A DNA stretch of 64,000 nt from Henriciella sp. (GTDB lineage Bacteria > Pseudomonadota > Alphaproteobacteria > Caulobacterales > Hyphomonadaceae): NCBI GenBank assembly GCA_030066975.1, contig JASJAO010000002.1, positions 1-64,000 on the forward strand, in the 5' to 3' direction. How positions within the stretch are numbered: position 1 is the first letter of the stretch; each line of letters begins with the position of its first letter. The notes under the pieces are model-generated. The model did not search any database, had not been told where the DNA came from, and saw only the letters and a list, made by a program, of their open reading frames with translations. The position numbers were made by a program, and so were the translations under genes. Of this stretch, positions 19,745 through 28,006 are shown piece by piece.

Positions 19745-20122
19745 ATGTACTCTCACATGATGGTCGGGTCGGACGACCTTGAAAAATCGAAGACATTTTA
19801 CGATGCCGTGTTCACCGCGATTGGTGGGCGGGAGGCGATTGTCGATCCGAAGGGGCGGCTGATGTATATCCACAATGAAGGCCTCTTTATGGTTACGCCG
19901 CCGATTGATGGGAAGCCGGCCTCCTGCGGCAATGGCATGACGATCGGCTTTGCGATGGCTTCGACGGAACAAGCTGATGCCTGGCACGCGGCTGGTGCGG
20001 CAGCTGGAGGCACGCCCATCGAAGACCCACCGGGCTGGCGCGAGAACCCGGGCATGCGCCTTTATCTCGCCTATCTGCGCGACCCGGACGGTAACAAATT
20101 GTGCGCGATGCATCGCGGCTAG
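19745..20122 (+). CDS. VOC (glyoxalase/bleomycin-resistance fold) protein
   Basis: This 125-residue single-domain VOC protein has the opening MYSHMMVGSDDLEKSKTFYD and closing RDPDGNKLCAMH. It lies 21 bp after frmA and 6 bp before a methyltransferase gene, inside the formaldehyde module. VOC proteins with this profile are often annotated as glyoxalase-like; a role in glutathione adduct chemistry is inferred from context, not shown. Confidence 0.82.
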   Translation: MYSHMMVGSDDLEKSKTFYDAVFTAIGGREAIVDPKGRLMYIHNEGLFMVTPPIDGKPASCGNGMTIGFAMASTEQADAWHAAGAAAGGTPIEDPPGWRENPGMRLYLAYLRDPDGNKLCAMHRG

Positions 20123-20128
20123 GGCCCA

Positions 20129-20869
20129 ATGACGGAGCCAGACGCCCAATATTCAGACCCCCGACTGGCCGCAATCTATGATCTCGGCAACGCAGGAACG
20201 GAGGATCGGGATTTCTATTTGGCTCTGGCTGGCCCGCCCCCTCAGGACATCCTGGACCTTGGCTGTGGTACCGGTCTGATCACGGATAGGTTTGCCGCAC
20301 TTGGGCACAGGGTGGTCGGCGTCGACCCGGCTGCCGCCATGTTGAGCGTTGCCCGTCAGAAACCAAATGGCGCCACCATCGATTGGGTTCTATCGACGTC
20401 CGAAGATTTCAATATTGATCGGTCGTTCGATCTGATCATCATGACCGGACACGCCTTTCAGGTCCTGCTGAGCGATAACCAAATCTCATCGACGCTGGCG
20501 GTGATGGCGCGGCATTTGAAACCAGACGGGCAAGCCGTGTTCGAAAGCCGGAACCCGGCGATCAACTGGGACGCGGTATGGGCGCGCACCTACACAATGC
20601 AAACCGCTAGCGGTCCGATCAAAGCTGAGCGGCGCATGACGGACCGGGCGCCGTCGTCTGAGTGCCTGAGCTTTGCCTGGGACTATCACTTTCCGGATGA
20701 GGTGCTGACCTCGCACAGTACATTGCGCTTTGCCACGCACACGCACATTACGGCAGTTGCGGCGGAGGCCGGACTTGAGCTGAGCCACCTGCTGGGCGAT
20801 TGGGATGGTTCGGCATTTCATCCGACCCGGTCGCGTGAGATGATCTTCAAATTCAGACTTATAGAGTAG
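20129..20869 (+). CDS. Class I SAM-dependent methyltransferase
   Basis: This 246-residue protein has the SAM-binding motif ILDLGCGTGLITDRFA, and the following VVGVDPAAAML matches the acidic loop. The opening YSDPRLAAIYD is typical of small-molecule methyltransferases. The substrate is unknown. It is tightly spaced between the VOC gene (6 bp) and fghA (9 bp), which suggests one transcript. Confidence 0.85.
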   Translation: MTEPDAQYSDPRLAAIYDLGNAGTEDRDFYLALAGPPPQDILDLGCGTGLITDRFAALGHRVVGVDPAAAMLSVARQKPNGATIDWVLSTSEDFNIDRSFDLIIMTGHAFQVLLSDNQISSTLAVMARHLKPDGQAVFESRNPAINWDAVWARTYTMQTASGPIKAERRMTDRAPSSECLSFAWDYHFPDEVLTSHSTLRFATHTHITAVAAEAGLELSHLLGDWDGSAFHPTRSREMIFKFRLIE

Positions 20870-20878
20870 ATTTAATCC

Positions 20879-21721
20879 ATGTCCCTTACCCAAGTTTCCT
20901 CATGGACCAATCATGGCGGCACGCTCTCCGTGCATGAGCATTTTTCCAATGTCACCAGTTGCGCCATGCAGTTTGCGGTCTTCACGCCGCCGCAAGCCGC
21001 GGGCGGACCGGTTCCTGTGCTTTGGTATCTCTCTGGTCTGACCTGTACCTGGGCCAATGTGATGGAAAAGTCGGGCATTCAGAAATATGCCGCTGAGCAC
21101 GGCCTGATGATTGTCGCGCCAGACACCAGTCCGCGCGGCGAAGGTATACCGGATGCAGAAGGCTATGATCTCGGTCAGGGGGCGGGCTTTTACCTGTCTG
21201 CGACACAAGCGCCGTGGGACCGGCACTACAAAATGGATGATTATATCACCGTCGATTTACCCTGGATCCTCGCAGAGCATTTTCCGAAAGCAGATCTTAA
21301 ACGACAAGGCATTATGGGCCATTCCATGGGCGGGCATGGGGCGATCACGCTTCACTTGAAGAATATGGACACCTACAAAACTTGCTCGGCCTTCGCCCCG
21401 ATCCTGTCGCCCGCTCGCGTGCCCTGGGGCAGGCAAGCGTTTGAGACCTATCTCGGGCCGGCCTCACCGGTCTGGGAAGCCTATGATGCCACAGAACTGG
21501 TCCAGAAACGCCAAAGCCAGGCGAACATCCTGATTGATCAGGGTGAAGCCGATCAATTTCTGACCGAACAACTCGACGCTGGCTTGTTCCTGATGCACTG
21601 CCGCAATCACGGGCAATCGGCCACCTATCGGTTTCAGCCCGGATATGATCACTCATACTATTTCATCGCGAGCTTCATGGGGGATCACATCGCTCATCAT
21701 GCGAGCGTTCTGGCAACCTGA
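20879..21721 (+). CDS. fghA: S-formylglutathione hydrolase
   Basis: This 280-residue esterase-D family enzyme has the nucleophile motif GHSMGGHGA, the family segment LSGLTCTWANVMEKSG, and the late acid and His (GYDHSYYF). It hydrolyses S-formylglutathione to formate and glutathione, the step after FrmA. It completes the glutathione-dependent formaldehyde detoxification pathway. The spacing from the preceding gene is 9 bp. Confidence 0.95.
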   Translation: MSLTQVSSWTNHGGTLSVHEHFSNVTSCAMQFAVFTPPQAAGGPVPVLWYLSGLTCTWANVMEKSGIQKYAAEHGLMIVAPDTSPRGEGIPDAEGYDLGQGAGFYLSATQAPWDRHYKMDDYITVDLPWILAEHFPKADLKRQGIMGHSMGGHGAITLHLKNMDTYKTCSAFAPILSPARVPWGRQAFETYLGPASPVWEAYDATELVQKRQSQANILIDQGEADQFLTEQLDAGLFLMHCRNHGQSATYRFQPGYDHSYYFIASFMGDHIAHHASVLAT

Positions 21722-21799
21722 CAAAGCGTTTAGCTGCATTGGCTGGACATCCACGACACCACTGGGCAGAGTTCAAACTCGTGAGAGAGGACATAGACA

Positions 21800-23731
21800 A
21801 TGGTTTCGATGCGGAACACGCTAGCGGGCGTGCTTGTTCTTGGACTGAGCGCATGTGCAACATCAACGGCACCTGACTATTCCGACCTGACGGAACGCCA
21901 GCGCGACTTGATGATTGCGCTCGCTTCATATTCCGGGTCTTACGACTTGTCTGACGCCGCGATGGCCACGGCGGTGCGCGACGAGGACGGCAATCCGGTT
22001 GGGCTTCTGGCCTATGATGATCCCGCTGAAGCCATACGCGCCGGCGATACCGCAGCCTTTATCTCCGCCATCAAGACAGGCGCGATCAGCAAGAATGAAC
22101 GCTCCGCCTTTGCCTCGATTGTGATGTCGCTCGATCAGGCCGCAGGATTTGAGTATGCCGCAGCCCTCGAAACGGTGATGCCCGCTCTGGAAGACGACGA
22201 GACGGCCACGATGGCGGGGTTCCTGAAAGCTTGGTATCTGGCGCTTGACGGGCAAGCCGATGACGCGATCAGCGCGCATCGGACCATTTCGAATCAGCTG
22301 CCCGGTTTGACCGGCGATCTCTCTCTCGCCGGCATGCTCGAAGCGCTCGGCCGAACGGACGAAGCCCTCGGCGTTTATGAAACCATGATGCCGAGCGAAA
22401 TTGTGGCACCAGATCACGACTTTGATCCACAAGGACTTGTTTTCTCACATGTTCGTCTGGTGGTGGCACGCAAGGCCCTGCTGCTCCGTAAGGAAGGACG
22501 CATCGAGGAGGCCCAGTCAATCTATCGCCGACTGGCGGAAGCGGAACCGGAAGAGGCAGCGAGTTATGCTGATGCAATCGATGCGCTGGCGACGGGGCGT
22601 GGCATTGATGATGAGGCCGCAACGCTGACATCGGCCATGTCGACTGCGATGAGCGATTATTCGCTAAGCCTCGCTTATCAGCGTATTTTCGCCGAAGCCT
22701 TGATGGGCAATCGCAGCCGCGGCTTTGACGACACCAAAGGCGCTTTTGATCAGATGGCCCTTCTGATCGATCCGAAGAATGATCCGTTGCGTTTGAATGT
22801 CCACGACGCCCTTGCCGATGTCGCCTTGTATGAGGGCGCCTTGCACGTGTTGCGGACTGCACCTGAACCAAGTGCACAGCTCAAAATGGTCGAGGCGTCA
22901 ACGCTCCTGCGATTAAAGGACGAACAACAGGCCAGCGCCGCTTTGAGCGAAGCGATCGAGCTCGCCGACGAAGATGAAGAATTGTCGGTGAACAGCGGAG
23001 CCATGGCGCTTTATTCATTGATGAAGAAGCAGGTACCCGCACTGGATCTGGCCGCGCGGCTGCCGACCCTGGCCGAAACGCGGGCGGAAAAAGCAGCCGC
23101 CTATGGGCAGAGCGCAGCCGTCTATCGTCAGTTCGCCAAATATCAGGAGGCCTTGACCGCGGCCAAAGCGGCGCGTGAGTTGGACGATACCCATGCCAGA
23201 CGCGTGGCGCTCTCCGATGCGCTGGCCGAGGCCGGACAAATTGAAGAAGGATTGAACATCCTTCGATCTGAGGCTTTGGCGCGTCCGAACGATCCGTACA
23301 TGCTGAACACGCTTGGTTATTACCTTGTGCTTCATACGGATCGGCTGGACGAGGCGTTTAGAGTCCTAGCGCGTGCGTCGGCGCTTCAACCTAACGATTC
23401 CTATATCGCCGACAGTTTCGGCTGGGTGCGCTACAAGATGGGCGACCTGGAGGGGGCACGCCGCTATGTCGAGCTTAGTCGACGCGAGCTTCACCCAAAT
23501 CGCCACTGGGAAATCGAAGATCATCTCGGCGACATCTACTGGCACCTAGATCGCAAGGAAGATGCAAAAGAGGCTTGGGGCTTTGCCCTGAACGAGCATC
23601 CACCTGCGGATGAACGCGCGCGCATTCAAGACAAGTATGACAACGGATTATTAACGCCGCCACCAGAAAAAAGACCTCTACCTGACGTCTCTTTGGAAGA
23701 TGAGGGAGAAATTACCCGTCAGGATATCTGA
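21800..23731 (+). CDS. TPR lipoprotein, first of a tandem pair
   Basis: This 643-residue exported protein has a lipobox (LGLSAC). The rest is helical with tetratricopeptide repeats, clearest in the C-terminal third (LNTLGYYLVLHTDRLDEAFRVL and DSFGWVRYKMGDLEGARRYV). The last repeats, with HLGDIYWHLDRKEDAKEAWGFAL, match the equivalent stretch in the next gene, so the two are paralogues. Such outer-membrane TPR lipoproteins are common upstream of ispE in alphaproteobacteria. The function is unknown; a scaffold or assembly role is likely. Start: ATG with GAGAGG upstream. Confidence 0.8.
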   Translation: MVSMRNTLAGVLVLGLSACATSTAPDYSDLTERQRDLMIALASYSGSYDLSDAAMATAVRDEDGNPVGLLAYDDPAEAIRAGDTAAFISAIKTGAISKNERSAFASIVMSLDQAAGFEYAAALETVMPALEDDETATMAGFLKAWYLALDGQADDAISAHRTISNQLPGLTGDLSLAGMLEALGRTDEALGVYETMMPSEIVAPDHDFDPQGLVFSHVRLVVARKALLLRKEGRIEEAQSIYRRLAEAEPEEAASYADAIDALATGRGIDDEAATLTSAMSTAMSDYSLSLAYQRIFAEALMGNRSRGFDDTKGAFDQMALLIDPKNDPLRLNVHDALADVALYEGALHVLRTAPEPSAQLKMVEASTLLRLKDEQQASAALSEAIELADEDEELSVNSGAMALYSLMKKQVPALDLAARLPTLAETRAEKAAAYGQSAAVYRQFAKYQEALTAAKAARELDDTHARRVALSDALAEAGQIEEGLNILRSEALARPNDPYMLNTLGYYLVLHTDRLDEAFRVLARASALQPNDSYIADSFGWVRYKMGDLEGARRYVELSRRELHPNRHWEIEDHLGDIYWHLDRKEDAKEAWGFALNEHPPADERARIQDKYDNGLLTPPPEKRPLPDVSLEDEGEITRQDI

Positions 23732-23785
23732 TACTCACTGAGCCCCAGACTTGCTCAGCGGCCGATAGACTGGAACATATTGCCC

Positions 23786-25528
23786 ATGCGTCGACTGATA
23801 TCTTTGCTTCCGATAGCGTTTCTGGCCGGGGCCTGTGCGACCGGGCCACAAGCTATGGGGCCGAATGAAGCGATCGCCTGGGCGAAAAAGGAAGCCAGTA
23901 TCCGCGGCGACGCACGCGATTACTCCAGATTTGCCATCGCGCGCTACGCCTCACTCACAGAAGATCCGGAAGCGGCTGCCGAAAACTATTCCCGGATTGC
24001 CCGGACATCCTCGGGCGATGCCGAACTGATGGAACGCGCTGTCTTTTCGGCGCTGCTGGTGGGTGAAACCGATCATGCGATCAAACTCGCCAAACGCCTG
24101 CCACCTGACACCTTGAAGAACAGCCAGTTACCAAAACTGGCGCTGGCCGTGGATGCCATGGCGAAAATTCGAACACCGCTGGATCAACCCTTTGTTCAGG
24201 GGTCCTGGGACAACGCGTTCCATGCTTCGATTGCACAAAGCATGGAAGCCTGGACAATGCTCGAAGATCGCCCGGAAACTGCAATTGCCTTGCATGAGCT
24301 GATCGCGGCGAACGATCCGGTTTTATCGTCGATTGCCCGAACCAATGCCGCCCTCATGAAAATTCAGGTCGGCGACCTGGCTGGCGCAGAGGCCGATCTC
24401 GCTGCCTTGTGGAAAGAGCATGCGCGGCTGGCGACGGGCGTAGAGGCTGAGGCCCGGATACTGGCGGTCACCGGCAGGCAAGATCTGGCGCTGAAGCGTA
24501 TTCGCGATTTTCGCAAGGATATTGGCCGTAACCCGGCGCTGTCGGTCCTGTCGCAGCAACTGGAAAATGGCGATGAGATCGAGTTGCCTGAGCTGACACC
24601 GCAGCAGGGTGTGGCGCTCTATCTCTATACCGCGACGGCCGCCCTGGCAGATGGCACCGAGTCTGACCTGCCGGGTGTGTACTTTGCCCTAGCCCTCGCC
24701 CTCGACCCGACGCTGCATGCAGCGCGTACATTGTGGGCCGAATCGCTGGACCGCGCGGGGCGACGCGCCGATGCCATTAGGCTTCTGGAATCGGTGCCAG
24801 AGACCTCCCTGTTTCATACAAATGCGCAGGGTCAGCTGGCCTGGGTGCTCCGCCGCGAAGGCCGCAATGAGGAAGCGCTGCAGCTTGCCAAGGACACGCT
24901 CGAGCAAACAGACGATCGCAACATTCGCATTCAACTCGCCGATCTCTTGCAGTCGCTCGACCGGGATGGTGAAGCTGAAGCGATCTTCACCGAAGTTATC
25001 GAAGCCGACGAAGCCGCGGGCACCTATGACTGGCGGATCTATTTTGCCCGCGGCGCCGCGCGAGAGCGGCTCGGATACTGGCCGCCAGCAGAGAATGATC
25101 TCAAAACCGCGCTCGGCATGCAGCCGCTTAATCCAACTATTTTGAATTATCTTGGCTATAGCTGGATCGATCGCGGCATCCATCTGGAAGAAGGTCTGGA
25201 GCTGATTGAGAAGGCGCTTAAGCTTGCACCACGCAACGGCGCTGTAACGGACAGTTTGGGCTGGGCGCATTACAAACTCGGGAATTATGACCGGGCAGTG
25301 TACTATCTCGAACGGGCGACCGAGCTGTCGCCGCAAGACGCCGAGATCCTGGACCATCTGGGGGACGCCTATTGGCAGGTCGGTCGGTATACTGAAGCCG
25401 GCTATCAATGGGATCGCGCCTTACTCTATAGCGAAGACGCCATCCACACTGATCTGATCCGCAAGAAGCTGAACAGCGGCGCCGCCATGGTTTCAGCGTC
25501 CGATCCCGCGGCGTTGAAGACGCCTTGA
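23786..25528 (+). CDS. TPR lipoprotein, second of a tandem pair
   Basis: This 580-residue exported protein begins MRRLISLLPIAFLAGAC with a lipobox Cys17. It contains many TPR units; the last ones (LNYLGYSWIDRGIHLEEGL, DSLGWAHYKLGNYDRAVYYL, HLGDAYWQVGRYTEAGYQW) are canonical. It is paralogous to the gene before it. The ATG at 23786 was chosen over the TTG two codons earlier. The stop lies only 4 bp before ispE, so it may share a transcript. The function is unknown. Confidence 0.8.
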   Translation: MRRLISLLPIAFLAGACATGPQAMGPNEAIAWAKKEASIRGDARDYSRFAIARYASLTEDPEAAAENYSRIARTSSGDAELMERAVFSALLVGETDHAIKLAKRLPPDTLKNSQLPKLALAVDAMAKIRTPLDQPFVQGSWDNAFHASIAQSMEAWTMLEDRPETAIALHELIAANDPVLSSIARTNAALMKIQVGDLAGAEADLAALWKEHARLATGVEAEARILAVTGRQDLALKRIRDFRKDIGRNPALSVLSQQLENGDEIELPELTPQQGVALYLYTATAALADGTESDLPGVYFALALALDPTLHAARTLWAESLDRAGRRADAIRLLESVPETSLFHTNAQGQLAWVLRREGRNEEALQLAKDTLEQTDDRNIRIQLADLLQSLDRDGEAEAIFTEVIEADEAAGTYDWRIYFARGAARERLGYWPPAENDLKTALGMQPLNPTILNYLGYSWIDRGIHLEEGLELIEKALKLAPRNGAVTDSLGWAHYKLGNYDRAVYYLERATELSPQDAEILDHLGDAYWQVGRYTEAGYQWDRALLYSEDAIHTDLIRKKLNSGAAMVSASDPAALKTP

Positions 25529-25532
25529 CCCC

Positions 25533-26414
25533 GTGCTGATCGAGCGCGCACCTGCCAAGATCAATCTCTCGCTTCATGTTGGCCTGGTCAAACCGAACGG
25601 ACGACATGACCTGAATTCTCTCGTCACGTTTGCTGACTCAGCCGCCTCTGATCACCTCGAAGCCCGCCCGGCGACCCATTTCAGTCTGTCCGTTGAAGGC
25701 CCCTACGCCCGGGAGTCCGGACCGGCGAAAGATAATCTCGTTCTGAAAGCCGCGCGCGCGGTGAATGAAGCCTTGGAAGGTACAGCCCCACCGCTCGCCT
25801 TTCGCCTGGAAAAAAACCTGCCCTGCGCGGCGGGTATCGGCGGCGGGTCTGCTGATGCAGGGGCCGCCTTGCGGATCATCGCCAAAGCCCATGGCGGCGA
25901 TCGAGTTCAGGACTTGATCAAGGAGATCGCACCCTCCCTTGGCGGCGACGTGCTCGCTTGCGTCTACAGCCTGCCCGGTCTGATGACCGGTGAAGGCGAA
26001 CACTATGAGCCCCTGTTAGGTATCCCCACTCTGCCCGCCCTGCTGGTCAATCCCGGAATGGCCTGTCCGACCGGGCCCGTCTTCGCGAAATTTGATGAAG
26101 ACGCGACGGTTATGCTGAGCCATCCCCTGCCGACCACCAATCGCGGCAATGGTGACAGCTTTCTCGAATATCTTGAATTTGGCACCGACAATACATTGCA
26201 AGCCCCGGCTCAAATGCTGGTACCTGAAATCTCGGCGGTTCTGGGCGAAATGGCACAACTGTCCGGGGCACGCCTGACACGGATGAGCGGCTCAGGCGCC
26301 ACCTGTTTTAGCCTGTTTGAGACGCTGGACCAGGCGGCGCTGGCCGCCGTTGATCTGCGCAAATCGCATCCGGACTGGTGGGTGGTCGCAACCATGCTGG
26401 GAGGCGGGTTGTAA
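25533..26414 (+). CDS. ispE: 4-diphosphocytidyl-2-C-methyl-D-erythritol kinase
   Basis: This 293-residue GHMP kinase has the opening RAPAKINLSLHV and the ATP-binding motif PCAAGIGGGSADAGAAL. It also has the closing GSGATCFSLF (motif 3). It catalyses the ATP-dependent step of the MEP isoprenoid pathway. The start codon is GTG at 25533, 4 bp after the TPR gene. Its stop overlaps the next ATG by one base. Confidence 0.96.
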   Translation: MLIERAPAKINLSLHVGLVKPNGRHDLNSLVTFADSAASDHLEARPATHFSLSVEGPYARESGPAKDNLVLKAARAVNEALEGTAPPLAFRLEKNLPCAAGIGGGSADAGAALRIIAKAHGGDRVQDLIKEIAPSLGGDVLACVYSLPGLMTGEGEHYEPLLGIPTLPALLVNPGMACPTGPVFAKFDEDATVMLSHPLPTTNRGNGDSFLEYLEFGTDNTLQAPAQMLVPEISAVLGEMAQLSGARLTRMSGSGATCFSLFETLDQAALAAVDLRKSHPDWWVVATMLGGGL

Positions 26415-27466
26415 TGGTGATCGCCTGGATGGGTCTCGTTTTTTGCGTCGCCTTCGGGTTGTCATTTGTTTTTGGCAAACTGGCTATGAAATCGAACATA
26501 GTTGACGCCCCTGATGGCGGACGGAAGACGCAGGAAAAACCCGTCGCGCGGTTAGGGGGTGTGGCGATTGCAGCAAGCGCCACGATCAGCTTCATCCTCA
26601 CTCTGTTCACCCTTGGGTCTCTGGCGGCTTATCCAGTCTCTGTGTCTGTCGATTCTATACACGTTTTGGTAGCCAACCATACCAGCCTATTTGCGTTTTG
26701 CGTGACCGCTTTCCTGATCGGTTTGTGGGACGACATCCGGACGGCAGGAACGAAACTGAAACTGGTCCTTTTTGTGGTCTCCGCCTTGGCCGGCGCAGGG
26801 TTCGGATTGCGGTCAGAAACATTGACCTCGCCATTCGGAGATTTGACAACCCCATCCCTACTTCTTGTCGGGTCAGCGCTGTGGCTGATCGTGTTTACCA
26901 ATGCCGCGAACTTTATGGATGGGTCGAATGGGTTAGCGATTGGCTGTTTGGCGATCATGCTGGGTGGATTGGCGATAGCCGGGCACGCCGCTGGAGATGC
27001 TGAGCACACGCTCTGGTGGTTTGTCCTGTTCGGCGCGATCGGCGGCTTCCTGGTGCACAATCTGCGCGGCAACCTCTATGCAGGTGATGCCGGTGCCTTG
27101 GGGCTGGGGGCGCTGTTCGCGAGCCTTGGACTCGTGTCGGGACTTGAAGTCTGGACCGTCGCGACGCTTGCCCTGCCCTTCCTTGTCGATGTCTTGTTAA
27201 CCTTGATCTGGCGCGCCAATCATGGACGGTCATGGTTAAGCCCGCATCGCGATCACGCGTATCAACGGCTAATGGATCAGGGCTGGGGGCACCTCGATGT
27301 GGCCATCCTGTATTGGGGGCTCAGCGCGGTTTGCGCTGTTTCAGCCATCATCGCTGCCAGTTCAGGGGGTTGGATCCCGTTCACGCTATTCTGGGTCCTG
27401 CTGTTGGCGGGCTGCATCTTGTGGTGTGTGGGTCGGTCAACCATTCGCCCGGATAAGGTGGGCTAG
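26414..27466 (+). CDS. WecA/MraY-type polyprenyl-phosphate glycosyl-1-phosphate transferase
   Basis: This 350-residue integral membrane protein has about ten hydrophobic segments. The family motifs are FTNAANFMDGSNGLAIG, the catalytic DAG in AGDAGALGLG, and HRDHAYQRL. It transfers a sugar-1-phosphate to undecaprenyl phosphate, starting a surface polysaccharide. The acceptor and sugar cannot be read. The ATG overlaps the ispE stop (TAATG); the frame is open 12 codons further. Its 3' end overlaps the convergent gene by 30 bp. Confidence 0.88.
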   Translation: MVIAWMGLVFCVAFGLSFVFGKLAMKSNIVDAPDGGRKTQEKPVARLGGVAIAASATISFILTLFTLGSLAAYPVSVSVDSIHVLVANHTSLFAFCVTAFLIGLWDDIRTAGTKLKLVLFVVSALAGAGFGLRSETLTSPFGDLTTPSLLLVGSALWLIVFTNAANFMDGSNGLAIGCLAIMLGGLAIAGHAAGDAEHTLWWFVLFGAIGGFLVHNLRGNLYAGDAGALGLGALFASLGLVSGLEVWTVATLALPFLVDVLLTLIWRANHGRSWLSPHRDHAYQRLMDQGWGHLDVAILYWGLSAVCAVSAIIAASSGGWIPFTLFWVLLLAGCILWCVGRSTIRPDKVG

Positions 27467-27988
27467 TTCGCCTGGCTTCATGAAGACCGCCGACTGCCAC
27501 GGCGCATACGTCCAGGCCAGATAACCTGCAAACACGGCTCCGAGCCCACCGCCGAGCATGGCCCAGACATCACCGCGCTTCACCATGCCGGTTGCCCCGG
27601 CATAGAAGAAGAACAATCCACCAAGCGCTCCCAAAGCCAGGATGATAAACATCGCCCGGCGAAACGCGTCGCCCCCATCCACGCGCACTTCCAAGTCTGG
27701 AGCGTCCGTTTCAAGCTCCAGCAGGACCGAATCGATAAGCTGGAGCAAAGTGGCGCGGTTTGCGTCACCGCCGCTGTCGCTGCCTTCAACCTTGACCACG
27801 CCTTTCGCATCCCGCAGCTGCAGCCAGGTCGACCGCACGCCGCGTAGAGTCATGTCATTCCAGTTGGCCCGGGTCACTTCCGACAGCTTAATCGCCCGAT
27901 CGCCGCCCTTCCGCATGAGATAGCCGTCCTTCAGCGCCCAGGTCTGGTCAGCACCAACCAAAGCAGGTCTGAACGTAAACTCACGCAT
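27437..27988 (-). CDS. Uncharacterised membrane protein, 183 aa
   Basis: Residues 1-105 are soluble with beta-type pattern (AIKLSEVTRANWNDM, VRSTWLQLRDAKG). Two transmembrane segments follow at about 111-130 and 142-160. I do not recognise the family. The N-terminal part resembles small PH-like or DUF domains that sense membrane status, but this is a guess. Convergent overlap of 30 bp with the WecA-type gene; it lies 18 bp from the ETF-QO gene on the same strand and so may be co-transcribed with it. Confidence 0.65.
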   Translation of the reverse strand: MREFTFRPALVGADQTWALKDGYLMRKGGDRAIKLSEVTRANWNDMTLRGVRSTWLQLRDAKGVVKVEGSDSGGDANRATLLQLIDSVLLELETDAPDLEVRVDGGDAFRRAMFIILALGALGGLFFFYAGATGMVKRGDVWAMLGGGLGAVFAGYLAWTYAPWQSAVFMKPGELAHLIRANG

Positions 27989-28006
27989 TGTGCCGTCAGT
28001 GGCCCC

